The notes: generated from the letters alone by a model not told the origin. DNA of 64,000 nucleotides from Sphingobacteriales bacterium (GCA_016721245.1 JADKIQ010000005.1:248001-312000), one strand, 5' to 3'; counted from the stretch's first letter, positions 52,032 through 62,238 are shown. Program-made: numbers and translations.

Positions 52032-52679
52032 GTACCGCATCAGACTGTCGTAGCGTTCCTGCAGCTGGTTTTCATATTCGGATTGATGTAATACCGCTAA
52101 TACATTGTATTGGTATCGTTCAAACGATTGCTGAATATCTTTTAAATCATTTTTATTGATTTTTAAAGAAACCTGCATGCGGTTTTGATTTGCCGAAGTT
52201 GCCATCATGCTATGCAAAATCATCGCATTATTTGATTCCACAATTCTGGAAATTTCAGTAAGAGAATAATTTTTTGTTTCCAGTTCCAGTACAATTATTC
52301 CTCCGCTTGTCGTCAGCGAAGAGTTTAATGCCAGATTATTTAATAATTTTTGCGGCGTAGTAATGCCAATATATTCGTTCTCAGAATTCACCACCGGCAA
52401 AAAGAAAGTAGTATTTTCTACAGAGATTTTCAGCACATCAAAAAGGTGTGTTCCTTCTGAAACTTTATATTGTAGAAAATTTTCTTTTAAGGTTTCAATC
52501 ACCAATAAATCATCCAGTTCCAGTAATAAATTTTCTGTAACAATGCCTGCGAAAAGATCTTTGTCTACCACCGCTAAATCTTCCGCTTTGTATTCCTGCA
52601 TCAGCTCCAGCGCATAAGCTACTGTATCCGTTAAGCGGATAAAAGGAATGGAAGTATCGATACAATCTTGAGCGAACAA
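52020..52679 (-). CDS. CBS-domain protein
   Basis: A 219-residue cytosolic protein starting from a TTG codon at 52677-52679 (MFAQDCIDTSIPFIRLTDTV). Two CBS motifs are present: 'VAYALELMQEYKAEDLAVVDKDLFAGIVTENLLL' and 'LFDVLKISVENTTFFLPVVNSENEYIGITTPQKLL'. The C-terminal 90 residues contain an ACT-like segment ('GGIIVLELETKNYSLTEISRIVESNNAMIL'). CBS pairs bind adenine nucleotides and regulate partner enzymes; no partner is encoded next to it. It lies 44 bp downstream of the DUF5686 gene. Confidence 0.9.
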   Translation of the reverse strand: MFAQDCIDTSIPFIRLTDTVAYALELMQEYKAEDLAVVDKDLFAGIVTENLLLELDDLLVIETLKENFLQYKVSEGTHLFDVLKISVENTTFFLPVVNSENEYIGITTPQKLLNNLALNSSLTTSGGIIVLELETKNYSLTEISRIVESNNAMILHSMMATSANQNRMQVSLKINKNDLKDIQQSFERYQYNVLAVLHQSEYENQLQERYDSLMRYLEV

Positions 52680-52723
52680 AGTGCGGATTTTTTGTAAATG
52701 TATAAAATAAATGTCGTTCCTGC

Positions 52724-55201
52724 CTAAAAATTAAAGTTAAAACCAAACGTCATCATCCAGTTGTAGGCTTTCGGATTGTCCCGATGCGTTACCCGCCACA
52801 TGACATCCCAGCGGATAAACTTCAGAATATTCTCTAATCCGAAACCAACTTCTATGTACGGAACTTTTCCTAAAGGCTTAATAAAGCTGTTATTCAGCTG
52901 ATTAAAGGCTTCATTTTTTGAAGATACATTTCCCCAGACACCACGTGTATGAATAACTTCTCGCAATTTCAATTTCCGGATTCCGGGAATTCTGTTTAAG
53001 AAGAAACCGTCAAAGTGATGAGAAAAGTTCCACTGCAAATACTGATCGCTGTAAAATTCATAATCATTCATTACGTTAAATGCAGTATTGCTGAATGCAA
53101 AGGTTTGATTGCCATCATGCACTTCTGAAAGCAAAAACGGCACCTGCCCGAAAACTTTTCCCGCCTGCACTTTCATTTCAAAACGCCCGATTGTTCGCAC
53201 TGGAATTATTTGTGCATACGACAATGTCAGTTTATGATAATTAAACTGGCTGCCCAGAAACCTTTTTATACCATAAACATATTCAAATTGTATAACAGGA
53301 ACTTTATACGTATTAATACTGCTGCGGAATAACGAATTTTTATCTATGTATTTTTCACCGATTGCAAAACGTGCATTTAAAACCAGCTCTGTTTGTCTTA
53401 AAGTATTAAACGTATCAATCCCGGATTCTTTGTTAGCATACAGATACCGGAACGGCACCAGTCCTTGTTCTATCTTGCGGTTTTGCAGGGTCAGCCCCAT
53501 ACTCATACCTTGTTTGTACTCAATGTTGTAACTGATTTTTGCATCATCGTAATACAGCAGGCGAACATCCGGTTTTCTACGGTTGATGATTATACTCAAA
53601 ATATTATCTGATGCCAGCAAATCATTGGTTTTGCTTAATTCGCTGACATCATGCGCGTAGGATGCACTTATAATTTGTCTGGGATTTTTGTAGACCAGAA
53701 ATTGTGCACTGGCATCTCCTTTAAATCGCTTATCCCTTAATCCATAAGCAAGATGACCACCCACCTGCGCCCACTTGCACATCTTATCATTTGTACGGAT
53801 GCCCATGCCGAAGCGCCACCCCTCCAGTTTATTATAACTCACCACACTTACAATAGGTCCCAGTTCAACAGGGCCAGTTTTATAATAACCGGTCAATACC
53901 AGGTTTATAATATCAACATACGATTTATAAGCAGGTACTGTTTTTAATGTATCTATGATGTGATAAACAGCCGCTTCATTTTTTGATAATTGTATAAAAC
54001 GAGATGTATCCCAGTAAGCCTGGTCTTTCTTTACTTCATTCTCATTAATAACCATTACCTCTTTTCTGGAGTTGATAACGGAATCGTTGTAGGGAACATT
54101 AATTTTAAAATTTCTGTAGACACCGTTTTTACGTGTAATAATGGCAGGTGTTTTTTCCAGCGGTTTAAATTCTATCAGCAGGTTGTCGCTGGTCATCATC
54201 CAGAACTGATTATCTACAAAATCAAAATCCTGATTGAGTTCTATCTTTTTGACAAAGTTGATATTAACGTGCGGTGCCATGCGCAGTTGAATACTCTTGA
54301 TTGCATAACTGTTTTCTGAAACAATAAAACTGCCATAAAACGTATTGTCACCTTTTGTCTTGGGTTCAAACATCATTTTATAATGCACAATATTATCCAG
54401 CACTAAAGTATCAATAACCTTAAATCTGTAGAATGTTTTACAGGAGTTGGCAATCGGGCTGATAAATTGTTTGTCTATAATCGTGTATGCATTATCGTAA
54501 ATATCAATATCCTGATAGGTGTCACTTAGAAATTCATTGAAACTTGCATCACTAATGCCCGACATTTTGGAGGCTTTAATGATTTCTCTTTTCTTATTTA
54601 ATTTATTGGTGAAATAAAAATCAGAAATACTTTCCGACAAAAGCATGGGCAAAAACGGTTCATCTTCCGAGGTGCTGTCAATATTGTCGAATACAAATTT
54701 AAAGGGCTTCAGGATTTTGCGGTTCATGAATTTTTCCGACAGATTTTTAACATCCAACTCTATTTTATTGTAAAATTCATAACTGTAATTCTGCAGATGT
54801 TTCTTATCGTTATGGTCTTTGTTTTCTAAAATTTTACGGATTAAATAATCTTCCAGGCTTTCTTTACTGGCAACAATTACCGCTTCTGCCAGCATGCTTT
54901 GCGAGGCTTCCAGCAGGAAATCTATGCGCTGTTTGGGTTGTTTCTTTATTGCCTGTGTGCCTTCTGTATACCCGAGATAAGCGGCAGAAATTGAATCATA
55001 ATTATTTGTCAGTTTTAACTGGTAATAACCTGTATCATCTGTTGTGGTACCGACAGTAGTTCCTTTTATGTAAATATTCGCATAACTAACCGGCTCTTTG
55101 GTTTTGGCGTCAAAAACCTGTCCTTCAATAAAAGTCTGGCTTTTTACAGAAAGATATCCCAACAAAAAAAGGATTAGTATATTTGCTTTTACGACTTGCA
55201 C
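52724..55201 (-). CDS. DUF5686 outer-membrane protein with carboxypeptidase-regulatory-like domain
   Basis: An 825-residue protein. A signal peptide (VVKANILILFLLGYLSVKSQ) precedes a CarboxypepD_reg-like domain (about 22-100; 'FIEGQVFDAKTKEPVSYANIYIKGTTVGTTTDDTGYYQL'), a helical segment with 'EDYLIRKILENKDHNDKKHLQNYSYEFYNKIE' and a long beta-barrel portion to the C-terminus (MMTFGFNFNF). DUF5686 proteins are common outer-membrane proteins of unknown function in Bacteroidota and lack a TonB plug. It is divergent from the exonuclease III gene. Confidence 0.93.
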   Translation of the reverse strand: MQVVKANILILFLLGYLSVKSQTFIEGQVFDAKTKEPVSYANIYIKGTTVGTTTDDTGYYQLKLTNNYDSISAAYLGYTEGTQAIKKQPKQRIDFLLEASQSMLAEAVIVASKESLEDYLIRKILENKDHNDKKHLQNYSYEFYNKIELDVKNLSEKFMNRKILKPFKFVFDNIDSTSEDEPFLPMLLSESISDFYFTNKLNKKREIIKASKMSGISDASFNEFLSDTYQDIDIYDNAYTIIDKQFISPIANSCKTFYRFKVIDTLVLDNIVHYKMMFEPKTKGDNTFYGSFIVSENSYAIKSIQLRMAPHVNINFVKKIELNQDFDFVDNQFWMMTSDNLLIEFKPLEKTPAIITRKNGVYRNFKINVPYNDSVINSRKEVMVINENEVKKDQAYWDTSRFIQLSKNEAAVYHIIDTLKTVPAYKSYVDIINLVLTGYYKTGPVELGPIVSVVSYNKLEGWRFGMGIRTNDKMCKWAQVGGHLAYGLRDKRFKGDASAQFLVYKNPRQIISASYAHDVSELSKTNDLLASDNILSIIINRRKPDVRLLYYDDAKISYNIEYKQGMSMGLTLQNRKIEQGLVPFRYLYANKESGIDTFNTLRQTELVLNARFAIGEKYIDKNSLFRSSINTYKVPVIQFEYVYGIKRFLGSQFNYHKLTLSYAQIIPVRTIGRFEMKVQAGKVFGQVPFLLSEVHDGNQTFAFSNTAFNVMNDYEFYSDQYLQWNFSHHFDGFFLNRIPGIRKLKLREVIHTRGVWGNVSSKNEAFNQLNNSFIKPLGKVPYIEVGFGLENILKFIRWDVMWRVTHRDNPKAYNWMMTFGFNFNF

Positions 55202-55258
55202 GAAAAGGTGAAGTTAAGTAAATGTTGTTGAAACTTTGAAATTAAACAGATACAAAAA

Positions 55259-56041
55259 ATGAACACTTTAGAAATTATCTCATACAATGTAAACGGCATT
55301 CGTTCCGCCATCAAAAAAGGATTGATTGAATGGATGAAAGAAACGAATTATGATATTTATCTTTTTCAGGAAATAAAAGCCAATGAGGCAGATATTCCTT
55401 CGGAATTATTTCATGAAATTGGCTATAAAACACACTGGTTTTCTGCGCAAAAGAAAGGCTACAGCGGCGTTGGTATTGCTGTGAAAGAACACGTACTGCA
55501 TGAAAACACCGTGAAAGGAATGGATATTCATCAGTATGATTTTGAAGGAAGATTGATTCGTCTGGACATCGGCGATATTACCATCATTAACAGCTACTTT
55601 CCTTCAGGTACCAGCGGTGAAGAGCGCCAGGGTGTGAAAATGAATTACCTGAGCGATTTTTTTAAGTACATTCATAATTTAAAAAAAGAAAGACCAAAAA
55701 TCATCATTGCCGGAGATTACAATATCTGCCATCAGGCAATTGATATTCATGATCCGGTTGGGAATAAGAAAAGTTCCGGATTTTTACCGGAAGAACGCGA
55801 ATGGATGAGCCAGTATTTTGACAGCGGTTTTATTGATACGTTCAGGTATTTTCATCCGGAAGAAAAACACCAGTATTCATGGTGGAGCCAACGCGCCAAT
55901 GCCCGCAACAATAACAAAGGCTGGCGCATCGACTATCATGCCGCAACAAAAGAACTGGAGCCGCAGCTGCTGGATGCCAAAATTTTCATGGAAGTAAAAC
56001 ATTCAGATCATTGTCCGATTTATTTGAAGATTAAAGTGTAA
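55259..56041 (+). CDS. xth: Exodeoxyribonuclease III
   Basis: A 260-residue AP endonuclease / 3'-5' exonuclease of the EEP fold for base-excision repair. Motifs are 'IISYNVNGIRSAIKKGLIEWM', the metal-binding Glu in 'DIYLFQEIKA', the catalytic Tyr/Asp regions 'IINSYFPSG' and 'IIAGDYNICHQAIDIHDP', and the C-terminal 'WRIDYHAAT' with 'HSDHCPIYLKI' for the active-site Asp-His. The start at ATG 55259 gives the family's usual N-terminus. It is followed 34 bp later by the substrate-binding lipoprotein gene. Confidence 0.97.
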   Translation: MNTLEIISYNVNGIRSAIKKGLIEWMKETNYDIYLFQEIKANEADIPSELFHEIGYKTHWFSAQKKGYSGVGIAVKEHVLHENTVKGMDIHQYDFEGRLIRLDIGDITIINSYFPSGTSGEERQGVKMNYLSDFFKYIHNLKKERPKIIIAGDYNICHQAIDIHDPVGNKKSSGFLPEEREWMSQYFDSGFIDTFRYFHPEEKHQYSWWSQRANARNNNKGWRIDYHAATKELEPQLLDAKIFMEVKHSDHCPIYLKIKV

Positions 56042-56075
56042 CCTATATTTCGTATTTTCGTGTATAATTTTCAGC

Positions 56076-57806
56076 ATGCAAAAAATCTTCTACATTTTAA
56101 TTGCAATATTGCTTGTTTCCTGCGCCGGCGAACAAAAACGCGAGTTTAAATTGCGACCCGCAAAAGGCGGCAGGTATTATGGCGGCACCTTCCGAACCAA
56201 TGAAGAAGAATATTTCAAATCGCTCTATCCTTTAAACATCACCGAAGTGGTGGCACACCGTATCTGCGACCAGATATTTGACGGGCTCGTCACTTTTGAC
56301 GACAGCACATTGGCAGTTATACCAGGGCTGGCGGAAAAATGGGAAATTGATGCGTCTTCTAAAATTTACACTTTTCATCTACGAAAAGGTGTTTTCTTTC
56401 ATGATGACCCTTGTTTTCCGAACGGCAAAGGCCGCGAGCTGAAAGCGCAGGATGTAAAATATTGTTTCGACAGATTGTGCTACCACAACCCGGCTGACAA
56501 TCAGGGTTTCTGGATTTTTAAAGGCGTGGTGAAAGGTGCTTCGGAATACGATTCCCTGACGGCAAATAAAATCATTCCGGATAGCGGCGTAAGCGGCGTA
56601 AGAGTGATTGACGACTATACGGTAGCCGTGGAATTAGAAAAACCCTATGCTGTATTTTTAGCACGTCTCGCTCTCATTTTCGGGAAAATATACCCGCATG
56701 AAGCGGTGGAAAAATATGGCAGCGACATACGAATGCACCCGGTGGGAACAGGACCGTTTTACATGAAAGTCAACAAAGACAATCAGGTTACTTTTCTGGC
56801 AAGAAATTCAAATTACTGGCAGAAAGATTCGTTTGGGAATCAGTTGCCGTATCTCGACGCCCTACGCATATCTTTTATCAAAGAAAAGAAAAATGAATTA
56901 CTGGAGTTTTCCAAAGGTAACAGTGATTTGGTATATCGTTTCCCTTTAGAAATGATTGACGAAATTGTGGATTATAAACATCAACTGAAGCCGGCTTACA
57001 AAGGATTTCAGCTACAATTTATGCCGCAAATTTCCATACAATATTACGGCTTCCAGCATCAGGGAAAAATCTTTAACAATGTGAATGTCAGAAAAGCATT
57101 TTGTTATGCTATCGACCGTCAGAAACTATGCGACTTTACACTGAAAGGCACCGGATTTCCTGCTATTTACGGCTCGGTACCTCCGGGCACGGGAACCTTC
57201 GATTCCAAAACGGTGAAAGGTTATAATTTTGACCCTTCAAAAGCACAAGAGTATATGGCAAAAGCAGGATTTCCAAAAGGAAAAGGATTTCCAAAAGTGA
57301 CACTGGAATTAAACTCGGGTGGTTCGCGTAACTCGCAGGTGGCAGAAGCGCTGAAAAAGATGATTGAAGAAACGCTCGGTATCGAGTTGGATTTACTGGT
57401 AGTTCCGTGGGCACAGCATACGGAAGCAGTGGAAACGGCAAAGATAGATTTTTACCGTTTGGGCTGGCAGGCAGATTATCCCGATGCGGAAAATTTCCTG
57501 AATTTGTTTCACAGCAAGTATGTACCGGACGACATTACCCAAAAAACGTATATCAATTCTTTCCGCTACAAAAGCAAAACTTTTGATGCCTATTTTGATG
57601 AAGCGGTGGCCACCATTGACGAAGCGAAAAGAAATGCATTGTATACCAAAGCCGACCAGCAAATGATTGACGATGCGGTAGTGCTTCCAATTTATTATGA
57701 TGTAGATTATCGTTTGGTGCAGCCAAACGTGCGCAACTGTCCGCAAAATGCGATGGAACAACGTGATTTTTCCGAAGTGTATTTCGTGCCGATAAAAGGA
57801 AAATAA
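56076..57806 (+). CDS. Peptide ABC transporter substrate-binding lipoprotein (family 5, OppA-like)
   Basis: A 576-residue protein. The lipoprotein signal 'FYILIAILLVSC' gives a lipidated Cys16. The SBP_bac_5 fold is evident from 'PGLAEKWEIDASSKIYTFHLRKGVFFHDDP', 'LKAQDVKYCFDRLCYHNP', 'VRKAFCYAIDRQKL' and 'FYRLGWQADYPDAENFLNLFHS'. It would bind oligopeptides (or a related substrate) outside the cytoplasmic membrane. No permease or ATPase genes are next to it, so its transporter is encoded elsewhere, as is common in Bacteroidota. Confidence 0.93.
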   Translation: MQKIFYILIAILLVSCAGEQKREFKLRPAKGGRYYGGTFRTNEEEYFKSLYPLNITEVVAHRICDQIFDGLVTFDDSTLAVIPGLAEKWEIDASSKIYTFHLRKGVFFHDDPCFPNGKGRELKAQDVKYCFDRLCYHNPADNQGFWIFKGVVKGASEYDSLTANKIIPDSGVSGVRVIDDYTVAVELEKPYAVFLARLALIFGKIYPHEAVEKYGSDIRMHPVGTGPFYMKVNKDNQVTFLARNSNYWQKDSFGNQLPYLDALRISFIKEKKNELLEFSKGNSDLVYRFPLEMIDEIVDYKHQLKPAYKGFQLQFMPQISIQYYGFQHQGKIFNNVNVRKAFCYAIDRQKLCDFTLKGTGFPAIYGSVPPGTGTFDSKTVKGYNFDPSKAQEYMAKAGFPKGKGFPKVTLELNSGGSRNSQVAEALKKMIEETLGIELDLLVVPWAQHTEAVETAKIDFYRLGWQADYPDAENFLNLFHSKYVPDDITQKTYINSFRYKSKTFDAYFDEAVATIDEAKRNALYTKADQQMIDDAVVLPIYYDVDYRLVQPNVRNCPQNAMEQRDFSEVYFVPIKGK

Positions 57807-57881
57807 AAAACCATTTTTTAGAATAAAATAACAAAAATTCACAGTGAATAGACCAACTATTCTCTATATTTATTTTTTACA

Positions 57882-60800
57882 ATGAATACCAACTACGAAT
57901 TGCTCATCCAAAAACTCGACGCGTTTATCAGGAAGTTTTACCTGAATAAATTGCTGCGCGGCAGTTTGTTGTTTGTAGGCTTGTTGTTTGGATTTTATCT
58001 GTTCATTTCCCTGTTTGAATATCAGCTTTATTTTTCTTCTGCTGTACGTAAATTCTTATTGGTGGGTTTTATCGGTACATCTGCAACCGCTTTTGTGTTT
58101 TTGGTAGCACAACCATTGGTTCATTATTTAAAACTCGGCAAACAAATTTCGCACGAGCAAGCAGCAACCATTATCGGCAAACATTTTTCAGATGTAAAAG
58201 ATAAACTGCTGAATATTTTACAACTAAAGCAGCAATCTCAAAATGCTTTCAATAAAGAGTTGATTGAAGCGAGTATTAACCAAAAAACGGAAGCAATCAA
58301 ACTGGTGCCGTTTTCCAATGCTATTAATCTGAACGAAAACAGAAAATATCTGAAATATGCCTTGCCGCCCTTATTTGTTCTGTTGTTTCTATTGATTGCG
58401 GCACCCAACGTACTGAAAGAAAGCAGCACCCGTTTGCTGAACCCCAATAAGACCTTCGCCAAAAAAGCACCTTTTGATTTTGTGCTGGAAAACAAAAACC
58501 TGAAAATGCTTCAGTACGAAGACATTGAAATTAAGTTGTCGGTAAAAGGAAAAACCGTTCCTAACGAAGTCTTCATTAATGAAGACGGCAAGAATTACAA
58601 AATGGAAAAAACGGCAACGGATAAATTTTCATATCGTTTTACAAATGTACAAAAAGACGTACAGTTTTATTTTTCTGCCGGAGAATTCAACAGCGACGAA
58701 CATCAGATACGCGTGCTGAAAAAGCCCATGATTGCTAATTTTGTGACCAATCTGAGTTATCCCGCATATACCGGCAAGAAGAATGAAACGGTAAAAAATA
58801 CCGGCGATTTAATCGTGCCAACAGGAACATCCGTGAACTGGAATTTTGAAACATCCGGAACGGATGAAGTAAAAATTATTATCGACGGACAGGTGTTTTC
58901 TTCCGTGAAGAACGGGAAAGATAATTTTTCCTTTTCCAAAAAAATCATCAAAGATACTCGTTACACGGTCTTGGTTTCTAACAGTGAAGTAGACAAAGGT
59001 GATTCTGTTTCCTTCACGATTGCAGCCACTCCGGATAATTTTCCAAGCATTAGCGTTGAGCGCATACAAGATTCCATACAGAAAGATTTTGCTATCTTCT
59101 TAGGTGCCGTTTCTGACGATTATGGTTTGTCTCGACTGGAATTTCACTACATCATTAAAGATGAAAAAGGAAGTATCGTGGAAGCCAAAAAACAACAATT
59201 GCCTTTGGCTAGTAAATCTATTTCCGATTTTAATTTCCAGATTGATTTTTCAAAATACAATCTGAAAAGCGGCGATAAAATGGATTACTACTTTGAAGTA
59301 TTTGATAACGACGGCGTCTCCGGTCCAAAATCTACCAAATCACAATCATTTGTGTACGACAAACCGACGGTGAAAGAACTGGAAAAACAGGAATATCAGA
59401 ATAACGAAGACATTAAAGATGATTTGTCGGCAGCAGCAAAAGATGCGGCTAAGCTCGCTGCACAAATCAAGGAAATGAAAGAAAAAATCCTGAGCAAGAA
59501 AACACTTTCCTGGGAAGACAAAAAACAACTGGAAGACATTCAGAAAAAACATGAAGAGCTTTCCAAAGAACTGCAGGAAATAAAAGATAAATATGACGAC
59601 AATCTGAAAAATCAGGATGAGTTCAAAAAACCGGATGATGAGATTCTTAAAAAGCAGGAAAAACTGCAGGAACTGATGAAAGATATTATGAGCGATGAAA
59701 TGAAAGATTTGATGAAACAAATCGAAGACATCCTGCAAAAAATGGAACAAAAGAACACTTTCGAGAATCTGGACAAAATGGAACTGAGCAATAAAGATTT
59801 GAAGTCGGAACTGGATAAAATGGAGAAGTTGTTCAAGCAATTGCAACTCGAACAGAAGGCACAGGAAACCATCGATAAATTAAACGAACTTTCAAAAGAG
59901 CAGGACAAACTTGCTCAGGATACAAAAGAAGGAAAACAGCCGCAATCCGAATTGCAAAAAAAACAGGAAGAGCTGAACAAAAAAATGGACGGCGTAAAAG
60001 AAGATTTAAAACAACTTGAACAGTTCAATAAAGAAAACGAGGAGAAGCTGGATACTAAAGACAATCAGGAGGATGCGCAGGATATCAAACAGGATATGGA
60101 AAAAAGCAGCGATGAATTAGAACAGCAACAAAACGATAAAGCATCCAAATCTCAAAAATCATCTGCACAAAAAATGCAGAAAATGGCGCAGAAGATGAAA
60201 TCCGGGCTGGATAAAATGCAGCAGGATCAGGCAGCGGAAGATATTAAAATGATTCGTCAGTTACTGGAGAATTTAGTAAAACTTTCCTTCGATCAGGAGC
60301 AACTGATGACCGAGTTGAAGAAAACGGAAACGGAAAGTCCGAAGTACATACAAATCATGCAAAAGCAGTACGACCTGCGCGATGATGCCAAGCTTATCGG
60401 AGACAGTTTACAGGAACTGGGTAAACGCCAGTTTCAATTGCAGACCTTTATTTCAGATGAGATGTACAAACTCAACCGCGAAATGAAAAAAGCGCTGGAA
60501 AATCTGGAAGAAAGAAATAAACCGGTGACGAACGTAGCACAGCAGTTAGTGATGACTTCCGCGAATAATCTGGCATTGATGCTCAGCGAATCGCTGGATA
60601 ATATACAGCAGCAACAGAAGCAGTCAAAACCGGGCAGCGGCTCTTGCAAAAAACCTGGCGGCACGGGCGAAAAACCGTCTATGAGTGAATTGCAGAAAAA
60701 GCTCGGCGAACAGTTGGGCAAAATGCAGGAAGGCATGAAACAGGGACAAGACCCGAAAAAAATGGGAAAAGACTTTGCTGATGCGGTGCAGAAACAAGCG

Positions 60801-61193
60801 GCTATTCGAGAAGCATTGCGCGAAATGAAAGAAAAAATGAGCCAGGGACAGAAAAAAGGGGATGACGGCAGCGGCGGCATCGACGATATGATCAAGAAAA
60901 TGGATGACATTGAAAAGGATTTGGTCACCAAAAAATTATCTTCTGAAACCTTGAAAAGACATAAAGAGATAGAAACCAGGCTCTTAGAGTTTGAGAAAGC
61001 ACAGCGCGATCAGGAAGAAGACGACAAACGTCAATCCAAATCCGCTATCGAAATACCAAGAAAATTACCACCCAGTTTGGAAGAATACCTGCAAAAACGC
61101 AAGTCGGCCATGGAACTTTATCAGACAGTTCCGCCGAATTTAAAGCCATTTTACAAAAATTTAGTAGAAAAATACTTGCGACTTGTTAACTAA
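57882..61193 (+). CDS. DUF4175 membrane protein with very long coiled coil
   Basis: An 1,103-residue protein. Three N-terminal TM helices (about 23-45, 52-75 and 155-175) precede a beta-rich extracytoplasmic part (about 185-490; 'VTNLSYPAYTGKKNETVKNTGDLIVPTGTSVNW') and a charged coiled coil from about 500 to 1050 rich in Lys, Glu, Gln and Met ('KMEKLFKQLQLEQKAQETIDKL'). A Gly/Lys-rich segment with 'GSGSCKKPGGTG' interrupts it. The C-terminus is 'RKSAMELYQTVPPNLKPFYKNLVEKYLRLVN'. The family is frequent in Bacteroidota and Alphaproteobacteria, but its role is unknown; in many genomes it lies in MoxR/BatA clusters, which is not the case here. Confidence 0.9.
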   Translation: MNTNYELLIQKLDAFIRKFYLNKLLRGSLLFVGLLFGFYLFISLFEYQLYFSSAVRKFLLVGFIGTSATAFVFLVAQPLVHYLKLGKQISHEQAATIIGKHFSDVKDKLLNILQLKQQSQNAFNKELIEASINQKTEAIKLVPFSNAINLNENRKYLKYALPPLFVLLFLLIAAPNVLKESSTRLLNPNKTFAKKAPFDFVLENKNLKMLQYEDIEIKLSVKGKTVPNEVFINEDGKNYKMEKTATDKFSYRFTNVQKDVQFYFSAGEFNSDEHQIRVLKKPMIANFVTNLSYPAYTGKKNETVKNTGDLIVPTGTSVNWNFETSGTDEVKIIIDGQVFSSVKNGKDNFSFSKKIIKDTRYTVLVSNSEVDKGDSVSFTIAATPDNFPSISVERIQDSIQKDFAIFLGAVSDDYGLSRLEFHYIIKDEKGSIVEAKKQQLPLASKSISDFNFQIDFSKYNLKSGDKMDYYFEVFDNDGVSGPKSTKSQSFVYDKPTVKELEKQEYQNNEDIKDDLSAAAKDAAKLAAQIKEMKEKILSKKTLSWEDKKQLEDIQKKHEELSKELQEIKDKYDDNLKNQDEFKKPDDEILKKQEKLQELMKDIMSDEMKDLMKQIEDILQKMEQKNTFENLDKMELSNKDLKSELDKMEKLFKQLQLEQKAQETIDKLNELSKEQDKLAQDTKEGKQPQSELQKKQEELNKKMDGVKEDLKQLEQFNKENEEKLDTKDNQEDAQDIKQDMEKSSDELEQQQNDKASKSQKSSAQKMQKMAQKMKSGLDKMQQDQAAEDIKMIRQLLENLVKLSFDQEQLMTELKKTETESPKYIQIMQKQYDLRDDAKLIGDSLQELGKRQFQLQTFISDEMYKLNREMKKALENLEERNKPVTNVAQQLVMTSANNLALMLSESLDNIQQQQKQSKPGSGSCKKPGGTGEKPSMSELQKKLGEQLGKMQEGMKQGQDPKKMGKDFADAVQKQAAIREALREMKEKMSQGQKKGDDGSGGIDDMIKKMDDIEKDLVTKKLSSETLKRHKEIETRLLEFEKAQRDQEEDDKRQSKSAIEIPRKLPPSLEEYLQKRKSAMELYQTVPPNLKPFYKNLVEKYLRLVN

Positions 61194-61295
61194 TTGTTTA
61201 AACTTACGTATAATATAATGCTTGCAGAAGTTAAGCCGCCATTCTAAAAATCTTTTAACAAAAAACCGCCCTTTTATTACTAAAACAAGTTGCAC

Positions 61296-61700
61296 ATGAC
61301 TGAGGTAGTTCGTTTAAAAATTAATTCTCGTTTAGAAAATATAGCCAAAGTAGAATCGATGATAGAAACATTGCGGGTTCAATATGCTATCAACGACGAA
61401 CAATACGGCAATATGTTGCTTGCTTCCGTCGAAGCAGTGACCAATGCTATCGAACATGGTAATAATCTGGATGAACAAAAAATAGTAGATATAGAAGCCT
61501 GCAAATGCGATGCTTCTTTTAAATTATCTGTCAGAGATCAGGGAAGAGGTTTCAATCCCGACAGACTGCCGGACCCGACTACCCCTGAATTCCGCGAACA
61601 GCCCGATGGCCGCGGTGTTTTCCTGATGCGCAAATTAGCCGACGAAGTATTTTTCCGCGATGGCGGCAGATGCGTGGAAATGCGTTTTTTATTATCGTGA
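61296..61700 (+). CDS. Anti-sigma-factor-type serine kinase/ATPase (HATPase_c_2, RsbW-like)
   Basis: A 134-residue GHKL ATPase domain protein; start at ATG 61296 rather than 61290. The N-box is in 'SVEAVTNAIEHGNNLDE', the G1 box in 'LSVRDQGRGFNPDRLP' and the G2-like 'DGRGVFLMRKLADEV'. Family members bind a sigma factor and phosphorylate an anti-anti-sigma protein in partner-switching systems. No STAS-domain protein or sigma factor is adjacent, so the partner is not evident. It is commonly found just before ybeY in Bacteroidota, as here. Confidence 0.9.
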   Translation: MTEVVRLKINSRLENIAKVESMIETLRVQYAINDEQYGNMLLASVEAVTNAIEHGNNLDEQKIVDIEACKCDASFKLSVRDQGRGFNPDRLPDPTTPEFREQPDGRGVFLMRKLADEVFFRDGGRCVEMRFLLS

Positions 61701-61753
61701 TTGTCTGAACTATGATTTTTGTGATTCATTTGATTAAAATGATTTCAAAAAAA

Positions 61754-61783
61754 CTTTGCGTTCTTTGAATATTTGCGTGAAAT
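61754..61783 (+). repeat. CTTTGCGTTCTTTG...TTTGCGTGAAA repeat before ybeY
   Basis: A degenerate copy of the 17152-17180 element. It encodes part of the false 16-residue N-terminal extension of ybeY. Confidence 0.45.
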
Positions 61784-61803
61784 TTTTTCTCATTTTTACA
61801 TCC

Positions 61804-62235
61804 ATGTCCATTTCTTTTTATTTCGATACCATTTCAAAACCTTCCTTCTTTAAAGCTACTGCCATAAAACCGTGGCTGAAAGCCATTGCAGCCAAAGAAA
61901 AATTTGTCATCAAAGAACTGAATTATATTTTTCTGGATGATGAAAGCTTACTGAAAATTAATATCGAATACCTGAATCACGACACCTATACTGACATCAT
62001 TACATTTGATAATTCGGATGCTTCGACAGGCTCGGCAGGAAAAATAGAAAGCGATATATTTATTTCGCTGGAACGCGTGGAAGCCAATGCAAAAAAATTT
62101 AACACCACCTTTGAAAACGAACTGCACCGGGTGTTGGCACACGGATTACTGCATTTGTGTGGTTACAAAGACAAAACAAAGAAAGATGCTGCATTAATGC
62201 GTCAGAAAGAAGAAGAAAGTTTGGCGATGTTGTAG
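61804..62235 (+). CDS. ybeY: Endoribonuclease YbeY (rRNA maturation factor)
   Basis: A 143-residue metal-dependent RNase that matures 16S rRNA and supports ribosome quality control. The zinc site is 'HRVLAHGLLHLCGYKDKTKKD' near the C-terminus, and the conserved 'NHDTYTDIITFDNSD' strand region is present. The start is ATG 61804 (MSISFYFDTI); an upstream in-frame start at 61756 would add residues from a dispersed repeat. It is followed by an intergenic repeat cluster. Confidence 0.95.
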   Translation: MSISFYFDTISKPSFFKATAIKPWLKAIAAKEKFVIKELNYIFLDDESLLKINIEYLNHDTYTDIITFDNSDASTGSAGKIESDIFISLERVEANAKKFNTTFENELHRVLAHGLLHLCGYKDKTKKDAALMRQKEEESLAML

Positions 62236-62238
62236 GCT

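Noticed and set aside
59346..59846. Antisense frames within the DUF4175 gene (also 60434-60931 and others)
   Set aside because: They mirror the Lys/Glu-rich coiled coil as Phe/Leu/Ser-rich low-complexity proteins with no homology and are frame shadows.
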